Part shown: positions 8,363 to 15,565 of the stretch, piece after piece
How the letters are laid out: every line of letters starts with the position of its first letter
Position numbering within the stretch: the stretch's first letter is position 1
Origin: Candidatus Gastranaerophilales bacterium
Lineage (GTDB): Bacteria > Cyanobacteriota > Vampirovibrionia > Gastranaerophilales > UBA9971
DNA: 15,568 nt
Assembly (NCBI GenBank): GCA_028277195.1
Contig: JANQGS010000118.1
Coordinates: forward strand, 1-15,568
Reading direction: 5' to 3'
Notes under the pieces: model-generated
The model's database searches: none
Told to the model about the DNA's origin: nothing
What the model saw: the letters and a program-made list of their open reading frames with translations, nothing else
Position numbers and translations under genes: made by a program

Positions 8363-8372
8363 AATGTATAAT
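8344..8372 (+). promoter_or_regulatory. Candidate promoter of the 8405-9301 gene
   Basis: A consensus TATAAT lies at 8367-8372, which would start transcription near 8379. No good -35 box is found at 16-18 bases upstream (the spot reads GATGAA inside the tandem repeat), so activity would rely on the A/T-rich upstream repeat or on an activator. The Shine-Dalgarno GAGG follows at 8392-8395. Confidence 0.5.
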
Positions 8373-8404
8373 AGTTAGGAAGAAAGGCCACGAGGTTAAG
8401 GATT

Positions 8405-9301
8405 ATGACATTAGAAACAACCCCGATCGGCGCAATGCCGTATCAAGCAGAAAAACAAGGACTCGCAAAGAAAAACAAAGTATCGTTCGGTAGTCAGCCT
8501 AGTGATGGTAGGAGCTATAGAGGCCCAGACCCATTAGTAGCAGCACTCCCAGCCGCAGGTGCTGTATTGGGTGGTGCTATACCACTGGCCACTTTTAAGA
8601 AACCTCAATTTACCTCCCCGGAGGCACAATTATTAGCGGCAAAGAATCCTGAAGCATTTGGTCTTAGTGAATCCGCCAAAAAAGCTCTGGATGAAGGTAA
8701 ATTTACAGTAGGAACTAAAGAAGTAGAAGGAGCAAAAAAGGCTCTAACACAAGCTACTGGCCAGGTAGAAAGCAAGGCCAAAGACCTGCTTGGTAAAACA
8801 AGACTAGTGAAAGCATTCGGCCCAAAACCATCTTCTGAATTAAAAAGTTTCCTTGATGGGCTCGCCAAAAAAGCTGTAAGTGATGGAACAAGTGGCGAAG
8901 ATTTATTAAAGCAATTATCTACTGATATCATTGAAGAAGCAAATAAAGATAAATCAAAACTTGGAAAAGAAATTAGAACTGCCTTAAAAGGTAAACAGAA
9001 TAAAAAAAGTCCATTACGTGTAATTTTTGAACTGCAAAATGGTAAACTATCTATAAAAGAAAACGCAAACCCAACTGTTTTACTATCTAACAAAAAACTC
9101 AAGGTAATAGACCCTGAAGGTACTTTAAAAGCCTTTGATGATACTCAGAAAGTAGTTGATAATCTTGTAGACCAGGTTGGCAAACATATGCCAAAAATTC
9201 CTGGTCCAGGTAGAGTCGCTACAGGTCTAGTTGTAGGTACAGTACTTGGAGGCCTTGCTGCTGCCGGACTGGCCGGAAGGGGCAATAACAACAGAGCATA
9301 A
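8405..9301 (+). CDS. Unrecognised lysine-rich protein with two hydrophobic glycine/alanine segments
   Basis: I do not recognise this 298-residue protein. The N-terminus is polar with a short KVSFGSQ stretch (25-31), not a signal peptide. A hydrophobic Ala/Gly/Pro/Leu stretch follows at 43-63 and a second, glycine-zipper-like one (VATGLVVGTVLGGLAAAGLAG) at 271-291, then a short GRGNNNRA tail. Between them lies a charged, helix-prone region rich in Lys, Ala, Leu and Glu. There is no Cys or Trp and only one His. The ATG at 8405 has GAGG nine bases upstream. Codon use leans to A-ending codons (most Val are GTA), unlike the CC/GG-rich neighbours; this may mean strong expression or a different origin. 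It is a single-gene unit with its own promoter and terminator, divergent from the gatC operon. Membrane-associated or secreted structural protein are possible; the two hydrophobic segments could pair in a membrane. That it is a real gene is well supported by signals at both ends. Confidence 0.82.
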   Translation: MTLETTPIGAMPYQAEKQGLAKKNKVSFGSQPSDGRSYRGPDPLVAALPAAGAVLGGAIPLATFKKPQFTSPEAQLLAAKNPEAFGLSESAKKALDEGKFTVGTKEVEGAKKALTQATGQVESKAKDLLGKTRLVKAFGPKPSSELKSFLDGLAKKAVSDGTSGEDLLKQLSTDIIEEANKDKSKLGKEIRTALKGKQNKKSPLRVIFELQNGKLSIKENANPTVLLSNKKLKVIDPEGTLKAFDDTQKVVDNLVDQVGKHMPKIPGPGRVATGLVVGTVLGGLAAAGLAGRGNNNRA

Positions 9302-9336
9302 TAATTAACAAAAAATAATACTTACTTTCTACTAAA

Positions 9337-9363
9337 AAGACCTGCAATAAGCGGGTCTTTTTT
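9337..9363. terminator. Bidirectional rho-independent terminator between convergent genes
   Basis: AAGACCTGC (9337-9345) pairs with GCGGGTCTT (9351-9359), nine base pairs with one G-T, around an AATAA loop. On the plus strand it ends in six T, serving the 8405-9301 gene; on the minus strand a run of five T follows, nine bases past the prfA stop. One hairpin therefore appears to stop both convergent transcripts. Confidence 0.85.
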
Positions 9364-9371
9364 GGTTCGTT

Positions 9372-10460
9372 TTAAGTTCTCGCTGACTCGGCCAGTTTCT
9401 CCAGTTTAGCCTTCTGGTCAGCCTGCACCAGTGCCTCAATAAGGCTCCTGAGCTCTCCTTCAATAACCTCCCGTACATTGAAGTTTTCCCCTATCCTGTG
9501 GTCAGTGCACCTGCCCTGCGGGAAATTATACGTCCTTATTCTCTCGCTCCTGTCGCCCGTGCCTACTTGAGAGCGTCTTAAATCGGTTATTTCCCGCATT
9601 TGCTTTTGAATTTCTATGTCATAGAGCTTTGTTTTTAAGATTTGCAAGGCTCTTTCCCTGTTCTGGAGCTGGCTTCTCTCCTCAGTGCAGTGAACCATTA
9701 TTCCCGATGGCTTATGTACTATCCTGACCGCGGTTTCAACCTTATTGACGTTCTGGCCCCCGGCACCCCCGGCTCTTGCAGTGGTAATTTCAAGCTCCTC
9801 TGGCTTTATTTCTATTTCAACATCCTCAACTTCCGGCATAACAGCCACTGTTGCGGTACTTGTATGAATTCTTCCCTGGGATTCTGTTACGGGGACTCTC
9901 TGTACCCTGTGCACCCCGGATTCATACTTTAACCTGCTGTAGACAGCATCCCCCTGAACTGAAATAACCGCCTCGCTAATCCCGCTGACACCGCCTTCTG
10001 ATATGTTCAGCACTTCTGTTTTCCAGCCCTGTTTTTCAAAATACCTCAGGTACATCCTCATTAAGTCAGCGGCAAAGATATTTGCCTCATCACCGCCAGC
10101 GCTTCCTCTTATTTCAAGCATAATGTCCTTATCGTCATTGGGGTCCCGGGGCAGGAGCAGCACTTTCATTTTTTCTTCGCAGCGGGTAATTTTTTCTTCT
10201 GCTGCTGTTATTTCATTTTGCAGGAAGATTTTCATTTCCGGGTCAGTTTCTGTTTTTATTAACTGTTGGGCTTCTTCATTTGATTTTGAGGCCTCCTGCC
10301 AGACATGGTATATTTCAACGGTTTCTTCCATTGATTTCCTGGCTTTTGACAGTTTTTTAAATTCCTCAAAATTTTTAATAACCTCGGGGTCGCTGAGTTT
10401 TTCTCCCAACTCTATATAGCTTTTCTCAATATTCCTGATTTTATCGAGCATTCCTTCCAT
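9372..10460 (-). CDS. prfA: Peptide chain release factor 1 (RF1)
   Basis: RF1 reads UAA and UAG stop codons in the ribosomal A site and triggers release of the finished protein. The 362-residue product has the N-terminal helical domain, then EIRGSAGGDEANIFA (116-130), the stop-codon recognition tripeptide P190-V191-T192 within RVPVTESQGRIHTS (the P-x-T form that marks RF1; RF2 has SPF), and the universal GGQ (234-236) in GGAGGQNVNKVETAVR. Either ATG at codon 1 or codon 4 could start it; AAAGGA about ten bases before the first favours codon 1. It is transcribed alone as far as seen, from an extended -10 promoter near 10495. No prmC methyltransferase gene, its frequent neighbour elsewhere, lies beside it. 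Confidence 0.97.
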   Translation of the reverse strand: MEGMLDKIRNIEKSYIELGEKLSDPEVIKNFEEFKKLSKARKSMEETVEIYHVWQEASKSNEEAQQLIKTETDPEMKIFLQNEITAAEEKITRCEEKMKVLLLPRDPNDDKDIMLEIRGSAGGDEANIFAADLMRMYLRYFEKQGWKTEVLNISEGGVSGISEAVISVQGDAVYSRLKYESGVHRVQRVPVTESQGRIHTSTATVAVMPEVEDVEIEIKPEELEITTARAGGAGGQNVNKVETAVRIVHKPSGIMVHCTEERSQLQNRERALQILKTKLYDIEIQKQMREITDLRRSQVGTGDRSERIRTYNFPQGRCTDHRIGENFNVREVIEGELRSLIEALVQADQKAKLEKLAESART

Positions 10461-10490
10461 TATTATAAATTTCCTTTATGACTGCAATTT

Positions 10491-10500
10491 AGTATAACAT
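10491..10500. promoter_or_regulatory. Overlapping divergent -10 elements between prfA and the glycan operon
   Basis: On the minus strand TATACT (10496-10491) is preceded by TGT, giving an extended -10 element for prfA, about 30 bases before its start codon. On the plus strand the same bases read TATAAC (10493-10498), a candidate -10 for the epimerase gene at 10545. Neither has a good -35 match. The prfA reading is the stronger; the plus-strand one is tentative. Confidence 0.4.
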
Positions 10501-10544
10501 GTTTTTTGTAGTATCATTAATTATTAATCAAAAGGTGAATAAAG

Positions 10545-11516
10545 GTGCGAAAAACTCTTTTAATAACCGGTGGTGCGGGGTTTATAGGGAGCCACCTGGT
10601 TGATAGCCTGATAGAAAATAATAATATTATATGTGTTGATGATTTTAATGATTTTTATTCCCCGGAAATAAAGAAAAATAATATCTTAAATCACCTTAAA
10701 CACAATAATTATAAACTTTATGAGCTGGATATAGTTGACTATGGCCGGCTTGAGAGAGTTTTCAATGAAAATAAAATTGATTGTATCGTACACCTGGCCG
10801 CAAGGGCGGGCGTAAGGCCCTCCCTGCTCGCCCCCGTGCTATATGCCAGGACAAATATAACAGGAACCCTGAATTTGCTGGAACTGGCCCGAAAATACAA
10901 CGTTAATAAATTTATTATGGGCTCGTCAAGCTCTGTTTACGGCTCAAGAACAGACGGCCCGTTTAACGAGGAAATGAAAACGGACAGGCCGATTTCTCCC
11001 TACGCCGCAACCAAGGCGTCAAATGAACAAATGTGTTATACATACAGCCATCTCTATGGCATGAATATTGTTTGCCTGAGGTTTTTTACTGTTTATGGCC
11101 CGAGACAAAGGCCTGATTTGGCAATTTATAAGTTCACAAGGCTTATTAATGAGGGAAAACCTGTGCCGGTGTTTGGAGACGGCTCAACAAAACGTGATTA
11201 TACCTATATAGACGATATTTTGCGGGGGGTACTGGCTTCCATAGAATATGACAAAACCCCTTATGAAATTATAAACCTGGGAGAGTCACAAACTGTTGAA
11301 TTAGCTTATTTAATTGAGGTCCTGGAAAAAGAAACGGGCAAAAAGGCGATAATAGAAAGAAAACCTCTCCAGCCGGGGGATGTGCCTGTTACTTATGCTG
11401 ATATTTCCAGGGCTAAAAATTTATTGAATTATAATCCCGCAACAAAAATTGAAGACGGGATTAAAAAATTCGTGGAGTGGTTTAGAGAAAATAAAAAAAC
11501 GGAAAAGGTTTCATGA
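10545..11516 (+). CDS. NAD-dependent nucleotide-sugar epimerase, UDP-glucuronate 4-epimerase type
   Basis: An extended short-chain dehydrogenase of 323 residues that would interconvert sugar nucleotides by transient oxidation at C4. The Rossmann loop is TGGAGFIGSHL (8-18). The active site shows the GSSSSVYG stretch (126-133) and Y153-x3-K157 in SPYAATKASNE. VDDFNDFYSPEIKKNNI (31-47) and RFFTVYGPRQRPDLAIYKF (179-197) match the UDP-glucuronate/galacturonate epimerases of capsule loci better than plain GalE. The substrate call is by resemblance only; a dehydratase or a UDP-GlcNAc epimerase remains possible. It starts at GTG (10545) with AAAGGTG seven bases upstream, and its TGA overlaps the ATG of the next glycosyltransferase, so it heads a surface-polysaccharide operon and probably supplies its activated sugar. 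Confidence 0.9.
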   Translation: MRKTLLITGGAGFIGSHLVDSLIENNNIICVDDFNDFYSPEIKKNNILNHLKHNNYKLYELDIVDYGRLERVFNENKIDCIVHLAARAGVRPSLLAPVLYARTNITGTLNLLELARKYNVNKFIMGSSSSVYGSRTDGPFNEEMKTDRPISPYAATKASNEQMCYTYSHLYGMNIVCLRFFTVYGPRQRPDLAIYKFTRLINEGKPVPVFGDGSTKRDYTYIDDILRGVLASIEYDKTPYEIINLGESQTVELAYLIEVLEKETGKKAIIERKPLQPGDVPVTYADISRAKNLLNYNPATKIEDGIKKFVEWFRENKKTEKVS

Positions 11517-12670
11517 AAAAGCCCGGGATATGGATTCCAATGTACGGGTTTTACTCCTGTGTGGGAGGGGCGGAAAAGCAGCTGGAAAAAACCGCGGCGG
11601 AATTGGCAAAACTGGGCCATAAAATAACCGTCATAACAGCAAAAATTAATAATACGGAAAAAACCTTCCCCGAGAACAATTTTAAAATTATCCTGCTCCC
11701 TTTTCTATACAGGGGAAAAAATCCCGTTTTAAAAAAATTAAGCTCATTTATATTCCTGCCGGAGCTTTTTGTTTATTTATTATGGAATCACAAAAAATAC
11801 GACGTTTTACAAAATTTTTTCATTGATAAATACAGTTTTATTACTATAATATGCGGATTAATCCTTAAAAAACCGGTGGTAATAAGGGAATCCAACTCAA
11901 AAGGGCTAAAACCCGGCTTTATGCGAAAAATATGCTACCGGGTCTATAATAAGGCCGCTGCGTTCATTGCCATATCAGAGCAAATCAGGGACGAATACAT
12001 TGAATTTTTTAACATAAGCAGTGAAAAAATAGTTTTTATCCCTAACGGGGTCGAAAGTCTCCCGAAAAGGGACAAATTTGAGCTCAGGGAAAAATTAGGC
12101 CTACCAAAAGACAAATTTATTGTAATTAATGTCGGCAGTTTGTCGCAGCAGAAAAACCATATTAAAATTTTCCGCACCTGGAAACTGATTGCACAAAAAA
12201 AACGGGATATAATCCTTATTTGCCTGGGAGACGGGCAAAAAAAACCTGAATTATTGAGGTTTATAGGGGAAAACCGGCTTGATAGCAATATTTTCCTCCC
12301 GGGAAACAGGTATAATGTCCCTGACTACTTGCAGGCATCTGATTTGTTTATATTCCCGTCCCTGTGGGAAGGTATGCCAAATGCCCTAATTGAAGCCATG
12401 AGCGCGGGGTTGCCCTGTATGGCATCTCGAATAAGGGCTAATGAATCGGTAATAAACAATAATAAAAACGGGATTCTTTTTGATTTGAGTATTGACGATA
12501 ACCGGCTTGCGGATTTAATAATACAGGTATCGGAGAATTTTGAGTTAATGGCCGAATTATCATATAATGCGGGAATAAAGGCCGGGGAATACTCTATAAG
12601 TGATACGGCATTAAAATACAGTAACCTGTATTCTGAAATTACGCTTAAGGCTAGTGCTCAGTTAAATTAA
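11513..12670 (+). CDS. GT4-type glycosyltransferase
   Basis: A retaining GT-B fold transferase of 385 residues, probably acting at the inner face of the membrane on a lipid-linked glycan. The N-terminal domain has the acceptor-side GGAEKQLEKTAAEL (18-31). The linker is FIPNGVESLP (175-184). The C-terminal nucleotide-sugar domain begins NVGSLSQQKNHIKI, has a CLGDGQKK stretch (237-244) and the E-x7-E motif E286 to E294 in WEGMPNALIEAMSAGLP. Start and upstream stop overlap as ATGA, with AAGG four bases before the ATG. The sugar transferred cannot be read from the sequence. A second epimerase product consumer is the obvious guess. The next gene is 169 bases away across a fold-back element, unlike the tight junctions on the other sides. 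Confidence 0.92.
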   Translation: MKKPGIWIPMYGFYSCVGGAEKQLEKTAAELAKLGHKITVITAKINNTEKTFPENNFKIILLPFLYRGKNPVLKKLSSFIFLPELFVYLLWNHKKYDVLQNFFIDKYSFITIICGLILKKPVVIRESNSKGLKPGFMRKICYRVYNKAAAFIAISEQIRDEYIEFFNISSEKIVFIPNGVESLPKRDKFELREKLGLPKDKFIVINVGSLSQQKNHIKIFRTWKLIAQKKRDIILICLGDGQKKPELLRFIGENRLDSNIFLPGNRYNVPDYLQASDLFIFPSLWEGMPNALIEAMSAGLPCMASRIRANESVINNNKNGILFDLSIDDNRLADLIIQVSENFELMAELSYNAGIKAGEYSISDTALKYSNLYSEITLKASAQLN

Positions 12671-12703
12671 TTTTATTAGATACATTATGATTAATAAAGA
12701 GCC

Positions 12704-12793
12704 AAAATTTTCAAAAAATCCCGCCCGCCCTCCCTTTATGGTGGGCGGCGGCGGCGCAGCCGCCTCTTTTAAGATAGATTTTTTGAAAATTTT
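12704..12793. repeat. Ninety-base fold-back element with GC-rich core
   Basis: Perfect 17-base AT-rich arms (12704-12720 and 12777-12793) enclose a core that is strikingly GC-rich for this window. The core holds two more hairpins: 12721-12729 with 12740-12748 (nine pairs, one G-T, ten-base loop) and 12750-12755 with 12759-12764 (GGCGGC/GCCGCC, three-base loop). Together they give a three-way junction. No flanking target duplication and no coding frame is seen. It could be a small non-autonomous mobile or REP-like repeat, a transcript-processing or attenuation site within the glycan operon, or a small structured RNA. It has no T-run typical of a simple terminator directly after the GC hairpins (only CTCTTTT). 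Confidence 0.75.
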
Positions 12794-12839
12794 TAACAAT
12801 ATAGACAAATTTTACTTTACAGAAGGCCGGGGCTAATAA

Positions 12840-14099
12840 ATGAAAATCATTACAGCATCGAAATTTTACTATCATAGGGCCGGACTGGAATCGTATTTGT
12901 TTAAAATAACCGAACTGCTACAAAACAAAGGACACGAAATAATCCCTTTTTCAACCAATTACAGGGAAAATTACAAAACCGGCTATGATGAGTATTTCGC
13001 GGAATATACAGGCATTGGCGGGGAAGACAAAATTAGCGTTAAACAAAAACTAAAAGCCCTGGCCAGGATATTTTACAATTACGAAGCGGGAAATAAGTTT
13101 TCAAAACTTCTGGAAAAAACAAACCCCGGGCTGGTATGGGGTTTTGGGGTGCACAGGCATCTTTCCCCCGCCATATTTATGGAAGCTAAAAAACAGGGAA
13201 TACCGGTAATCCACAGGCTCTCAGACTATGCCGTAATCTGCCCCGACTCAAGGCTGACAAAAGGGGATAACTCGAATTGTGACGAGCTTTTATGCCCTCT
13301 TAAGGGATACCATAATGCCCTGGTCCATAAATGCGTAAGACAGGCAGGCCCTTCCGGCGGCGGCAAAACCCCTTCCCTGGCCGCCAGTATTGTCGGCGGG
13401 GCTGAATTATGGCTGCACCACAGGTTTAAATTCTATATAAACAATGTGGATAGATTTATTGCCCCGAGTAATTTTTTAAAAAACACCATGATAAAAGCAG
13501 GCATCCCGGAAACAAAAATAACCCACCTCCCTGTTTTTATAGACCCCTCGCAATATGAACCCGAATATGAGCCGGGCGAATACTTGCTGTATTTTGGAAG
13601 ACTGAGCAGGGAAAAGGGTCTCCCACTGCTTTTGAGCGTAATGGAACAGTTTAAGGGCTATAAATTGCTGATTGCGGGAGATGGCCCTCAAAAAGAATAC
13701 CTTGAGTCTTTAAAAGCGGGAAAAGGTCTTGATAATGTCGGGTTTTTGGGCAAAAAATTCGGTGACGGCCTGAAAAATATCGTCAAAAATAGCCGGGCTG
13801 TAATCGTCCCCTCAACATGGTATGAAAATTCGCCAAATGTCCTGCTCGAAGCCTATGCCCTGGGCAAACCCGTCATAGGCGCAAACATAGGGGGAATTCC
13901 CGAGTATATTGAGGAAAACGCAACCGGTGTTTTGTATAAATATGATAATGTTAATGAATTATCCGAAAAAATTGATTATTTAATGAGAAACCCGGCCCTT
14001 TGCCGTGAAATGGGCAAAAACGCAAGAAACACCGCAGAAACCGTATTTAATCCGCAAAAACACTATGATAGCCTTATGAATATACCGGAAATGCTATGA
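12840..14099 (+). CDS. GT4-type glycosyltransferase with a four-cysteine segment
   Basis: A 419-residue GT-B fold transferase. The N-terminal domain starts KIITASKFYYHRAGLESYLFKI (2-23). In mid-domain a cysteine-bearing stretch carries C134, C147, C152 and C165, similar to a possible metal-binding insert known in some GT4 members. The C-terminal domain begins YLLYFGRLSREKGLP (248-262), has IAGDGPQ (278-284), and the E-x7-E motif E329 to E337 in YENSPNVLLEAYALGKPVIG. The ATG at 12840 has only a distant AAGG, so initiation may be weak. Its stop overlaps the next start as ATGA, showing coupling. It lies directly after the fold-back element and may depend on read-through from the epimerase promoter or on a local one that I could not identify with confidence. 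Donor and acceptor are unknown; surface glycan assembly is inferred from context. Confidence 0.92.
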   Translation: MKIITASKFYYHRAGLESYLFKITELLQNKGHEIIPFSTNYRENYKTGYDEYFAEYTGIGGEDKISVKQKLKALARIFYNYEAGNKFSKLLEKTNPGLVWGFGVHRHLSPAIFMEAKKQGIPVIHRLSDYAVICPDSRLTKGDNSNCDELLCPLKGYHNALVHKCVRQAGPSGGGKTPSLAASIVGGAELWLHHRFKFYINNVDRFIAPSNFLKNTMIKAGIPETKITHLPVFIDPSQYEPEYEPGEYLLYFGRLSREKGLPLLLSVMEQFKGYKLLIAGDGPQKEYLESLKAGKGLDNVGFLGKKFGDGLKNIVKNSRAVIVPSTWYENSPNVLLEAYALGKPVIGANIGGIPEYIEENATGVLYKYDNVNELSEKIDYLMRNPALCREMGKNARNTAETVFNPQKHYDSLMNIPEML

Positions 14100-15196
14100 A
14101 CAAAAGAATAAACGTACTCCACCTGTTTTACAGCTTTAAAGTCGGCGGCGCACAGCGCCTGCTGGTGGACCTGGTGTCGAATAACCCGGCTGGCTCCGGC
14201 ATAGGACATAACCTGGCTGTTATTATGGGCTTAATTGATGAAGATTTTCACGGGGAGCTGGAAAAAACAAACTCTAACCTTTATATCTTTCCTGAAAATT
14301 CGTATAAAAATAAATTCAGCACGCTTATTAAATTAATAAATATTATTATTAAAAACAAAATAAACGTCATACACGTTCATGAACCCGTAAGCGCTAAATG
14401 GGCAGCTCTTTGCAAGGCGCTTTTCCCGGCAATAAAAATCGCATACACCATCCATAGCGCAAATAAAATAAACACCCTTACAAACACCGATATTTTTATA
14501 AGCAGGCTTTTTATTGACAGCCACATAGCAATTTCAGATTCTGTTTTAGATGAATGTAACAGGCTAAAAATGAAAAAATCAAAACGAATCTATAATGGCG
14601 TTAAGTTATCAAGATTCGTTAAAAATGAAAAAATTTTTTCAGATAAGTTAAATATTATTAACGTATCAAGAATAGCTCTTCCGGTAAAAGGCCAGGATAT
14701 TTTAATAAGGGCATTAAACGAATGCCGGGAAAGGGGGGTAAGGTTTAATTGCAGTTTTGTCGGCGCTGCCGCAAACCGGGAATCCCTGAATGCTTTAAAA
14801 CAACTCGCGGCTGAGCTCAGGTTGGAAGAAAAAATAAAATTTTTGGGAAACAGGCACGATATACCGGAATTATTGTCACAGGCGGATTTATTCATACTTT
14901 CTTCAAGATATGAGGGCTTTGGCCTGGTTATTATCGAGGCTATGGCAGCCGGGCTTCCGGTTATCGCCGGCAACATACACGGCCCGAAAGAACTTATCAC
15001 AGACGGAATTAACGGCGTTTTATTTGAAAGTGAAAACCATATTGATTTAGCTGATAAAATTTGCGATTTATATGAAAATAGGGACAAAATGCCCGAAATT
15101 TCCGAAAACGCCCGAAAATTCGCCCAAGAATTTGATATATCGGTCATGGTCAGTAAATACAATGATGTATACAGGGATTTAGTTCCTTTTTACTGA
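14096..15196 (+). CDS. GT4-type glycosyltransferase
   Basis: The third transferase of the cluster, 366 residues. It opens INVLHLFYSFKVGGAQRLLVDL (5-26) with the GGAQR glycine loop, has VIHVHEP (91-97) and TIHSAN (118-123), the linker RIYNGVKLSRF (164-174), and the donor domain starting IINVSRIALPVKGQDIL. The E-x7-E motif is E273 to E281 in YEGFGLVIIEAMAAGLPVIAG, and GPKELITDGINGVLF (296-310) is the usual nucleotide-sugar contact strand. Start and upstream stop share ATGA. No transmembrane helix is obvious, so it is probably a peripheral membrane enzyme. It ends the operon; no strong hairpin terminator follows in the 98 bases before infA, so read-through into infA is possible. The sugar specificity is unknown. 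Confidence 0.93.
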   Translation: MNKRINVLHLFYSFKVGGAQRLLVDLVSNNPAGSGIGHNLAVIMGLIDEDFHGELEKTNSNLYIFPENSYKNKFSTLIKLINIIIKNKINVIHVHEPVSAKWAALCKALFPAIKIAYTIHSANKINTLTNTDIFISRLFIDSHIAISDSVLDECNRLKMKKSKRIYNGVKLSRFVKNEKIFSDKLNIINVSRIALPVKGQDILIRALNECRERGVRFNCSFVGAAANRESLNALKQLAAELRLEEKIKFLGNRHDIPELLSQADLFILSSRYEGFGLVIIEAMAAGLPVIAGNIHGPKELITDGINGVLFESENHIDLADKICDLYENRDKMPEISENARKFAQEFDISVMVSKYNDVYRDLVPFY

Positions 15197-15225
15197 AAAG
15201 CAAATTTTAATTTTAGCGGATAATC

Positions 15226-15253
15226 TTGTAAAAAATCATGTTCTATGTAAAAT
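15226..15253 (+). promoter_or_regulatory. Possible infA promoter
   Basis: TTGTAA (15226-15231) and TAAAAT (15248-15253) are 16 bases apart, upstream of infA. A TATAAG at 15257-15262 is an alternative -10 but lacks a partner at proper distance. In AT-rich sequence such matches are common, so this is tentative. Confidence 0.3.
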
Positions 15254-15294
15254 CAATATAAGTGCGATATTTGGCATGCAATTTTTGAGGTAAA

Positions 15295-15522
15295 ATGTCT
15301 AAGGAAACCATAGAATTTGAAGGAACAATAATAGAATCGCTTCCAAACGCCATGTTCAAGGTAAAACTGGAAAATGAGCATATGGTTCTTGCGCATATAT
15401 CAGGCAAAATCAGGAAGAATTTTATAAAAATCCTGCCGGGCGACAAGGTTAAAGTGGAGTTGACACCCTATGACCTTGTCGCCCGGCAGGATTTTTATAA
15501 AATTCTTCCTGATTTTGCCTGA
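15295..15522 (+). CDS. infA: Translation initiation factor IF-1, 3' end replaced by an inverted copy
   Basis: IF-1 is a small OB-fold protein that binds the ribosomal A site during initiation. Residues 1-60 are textbook IF-1: IEFEGTIIESLPNAMFKVKLEN (6-27), HMVLAHISGKIRKNFIKILPGDKVKVELTPYD (29-60). The family then ends in about ten residues like LTRGRITYRYK. Here residues 62-75 instead read VARQDFYKILPDFA, because from 15473 the DNA is the reverse complement of infA itself. The true gene is therefore sound only to about 15474-15477, and the last part of this frame is not real protein. GAGGT just upstream of the ATG gives the start. In many bacteria infA is followed by rpmJ, rpsM, rpsK and rpoA; the break hides whether that holds here. 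Confidence 0.9.
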   Translation: MSKETIEFEGTIIESLPNAMFKVKLENEHMVLAHISGKIRKNFIKILPGDKVKVELTPYDLVARQDFYKILPDFA

Positions 15523-15565
15523 TATATGCGCAAGAACCATATGCTCATTTTCCAGTTTTACCTTG
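15357..15565. repeat. 93-base perfect inverted repeat at the contig end
   Basis: Positions 15357-15449 are repeated exactly in reverse complement at 15473-15565, around a 23-base spacer (15450-15472), and the pairing continues to the last base with one mismatch. Since the left arm is the conserved infA coding sequence and the right arm destroys the gene end, this is most simply a template-switch chimera from DNA amplification or a palindromic assembly error, not a biological hairpin. Confidence 0.95.

Noticed and set aside
8605..9102. Minus-strand open frame opposite the unrecognised gene at 8405-9301.
   Set aside because: The plus-strand gene has ribosome site, promoter-like box and terminator; the minus frame lacks a start signal and gives a Ser/Phe/Leu-rich shadow product.
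13347..13370. Walker A-like GPSGGGKT (residues 170-177) inside the second glycosyltransferase.
   Set aside because: It fits the loose GxxxxGK[ST] pattern, but there is no Walker B or other NTPase context and the surrounding protein is an ordinary GT-B transferase; chance match in a loop.
15473..15565. Hairpin in infA as an attenuator or a hairpin telomere.
   Set aside because: The arms are conserved coding sequence, the repeat is exact, and it removes the conserved C-terminus of IF-1; a sequencing or assembly chimera explains it more simply.
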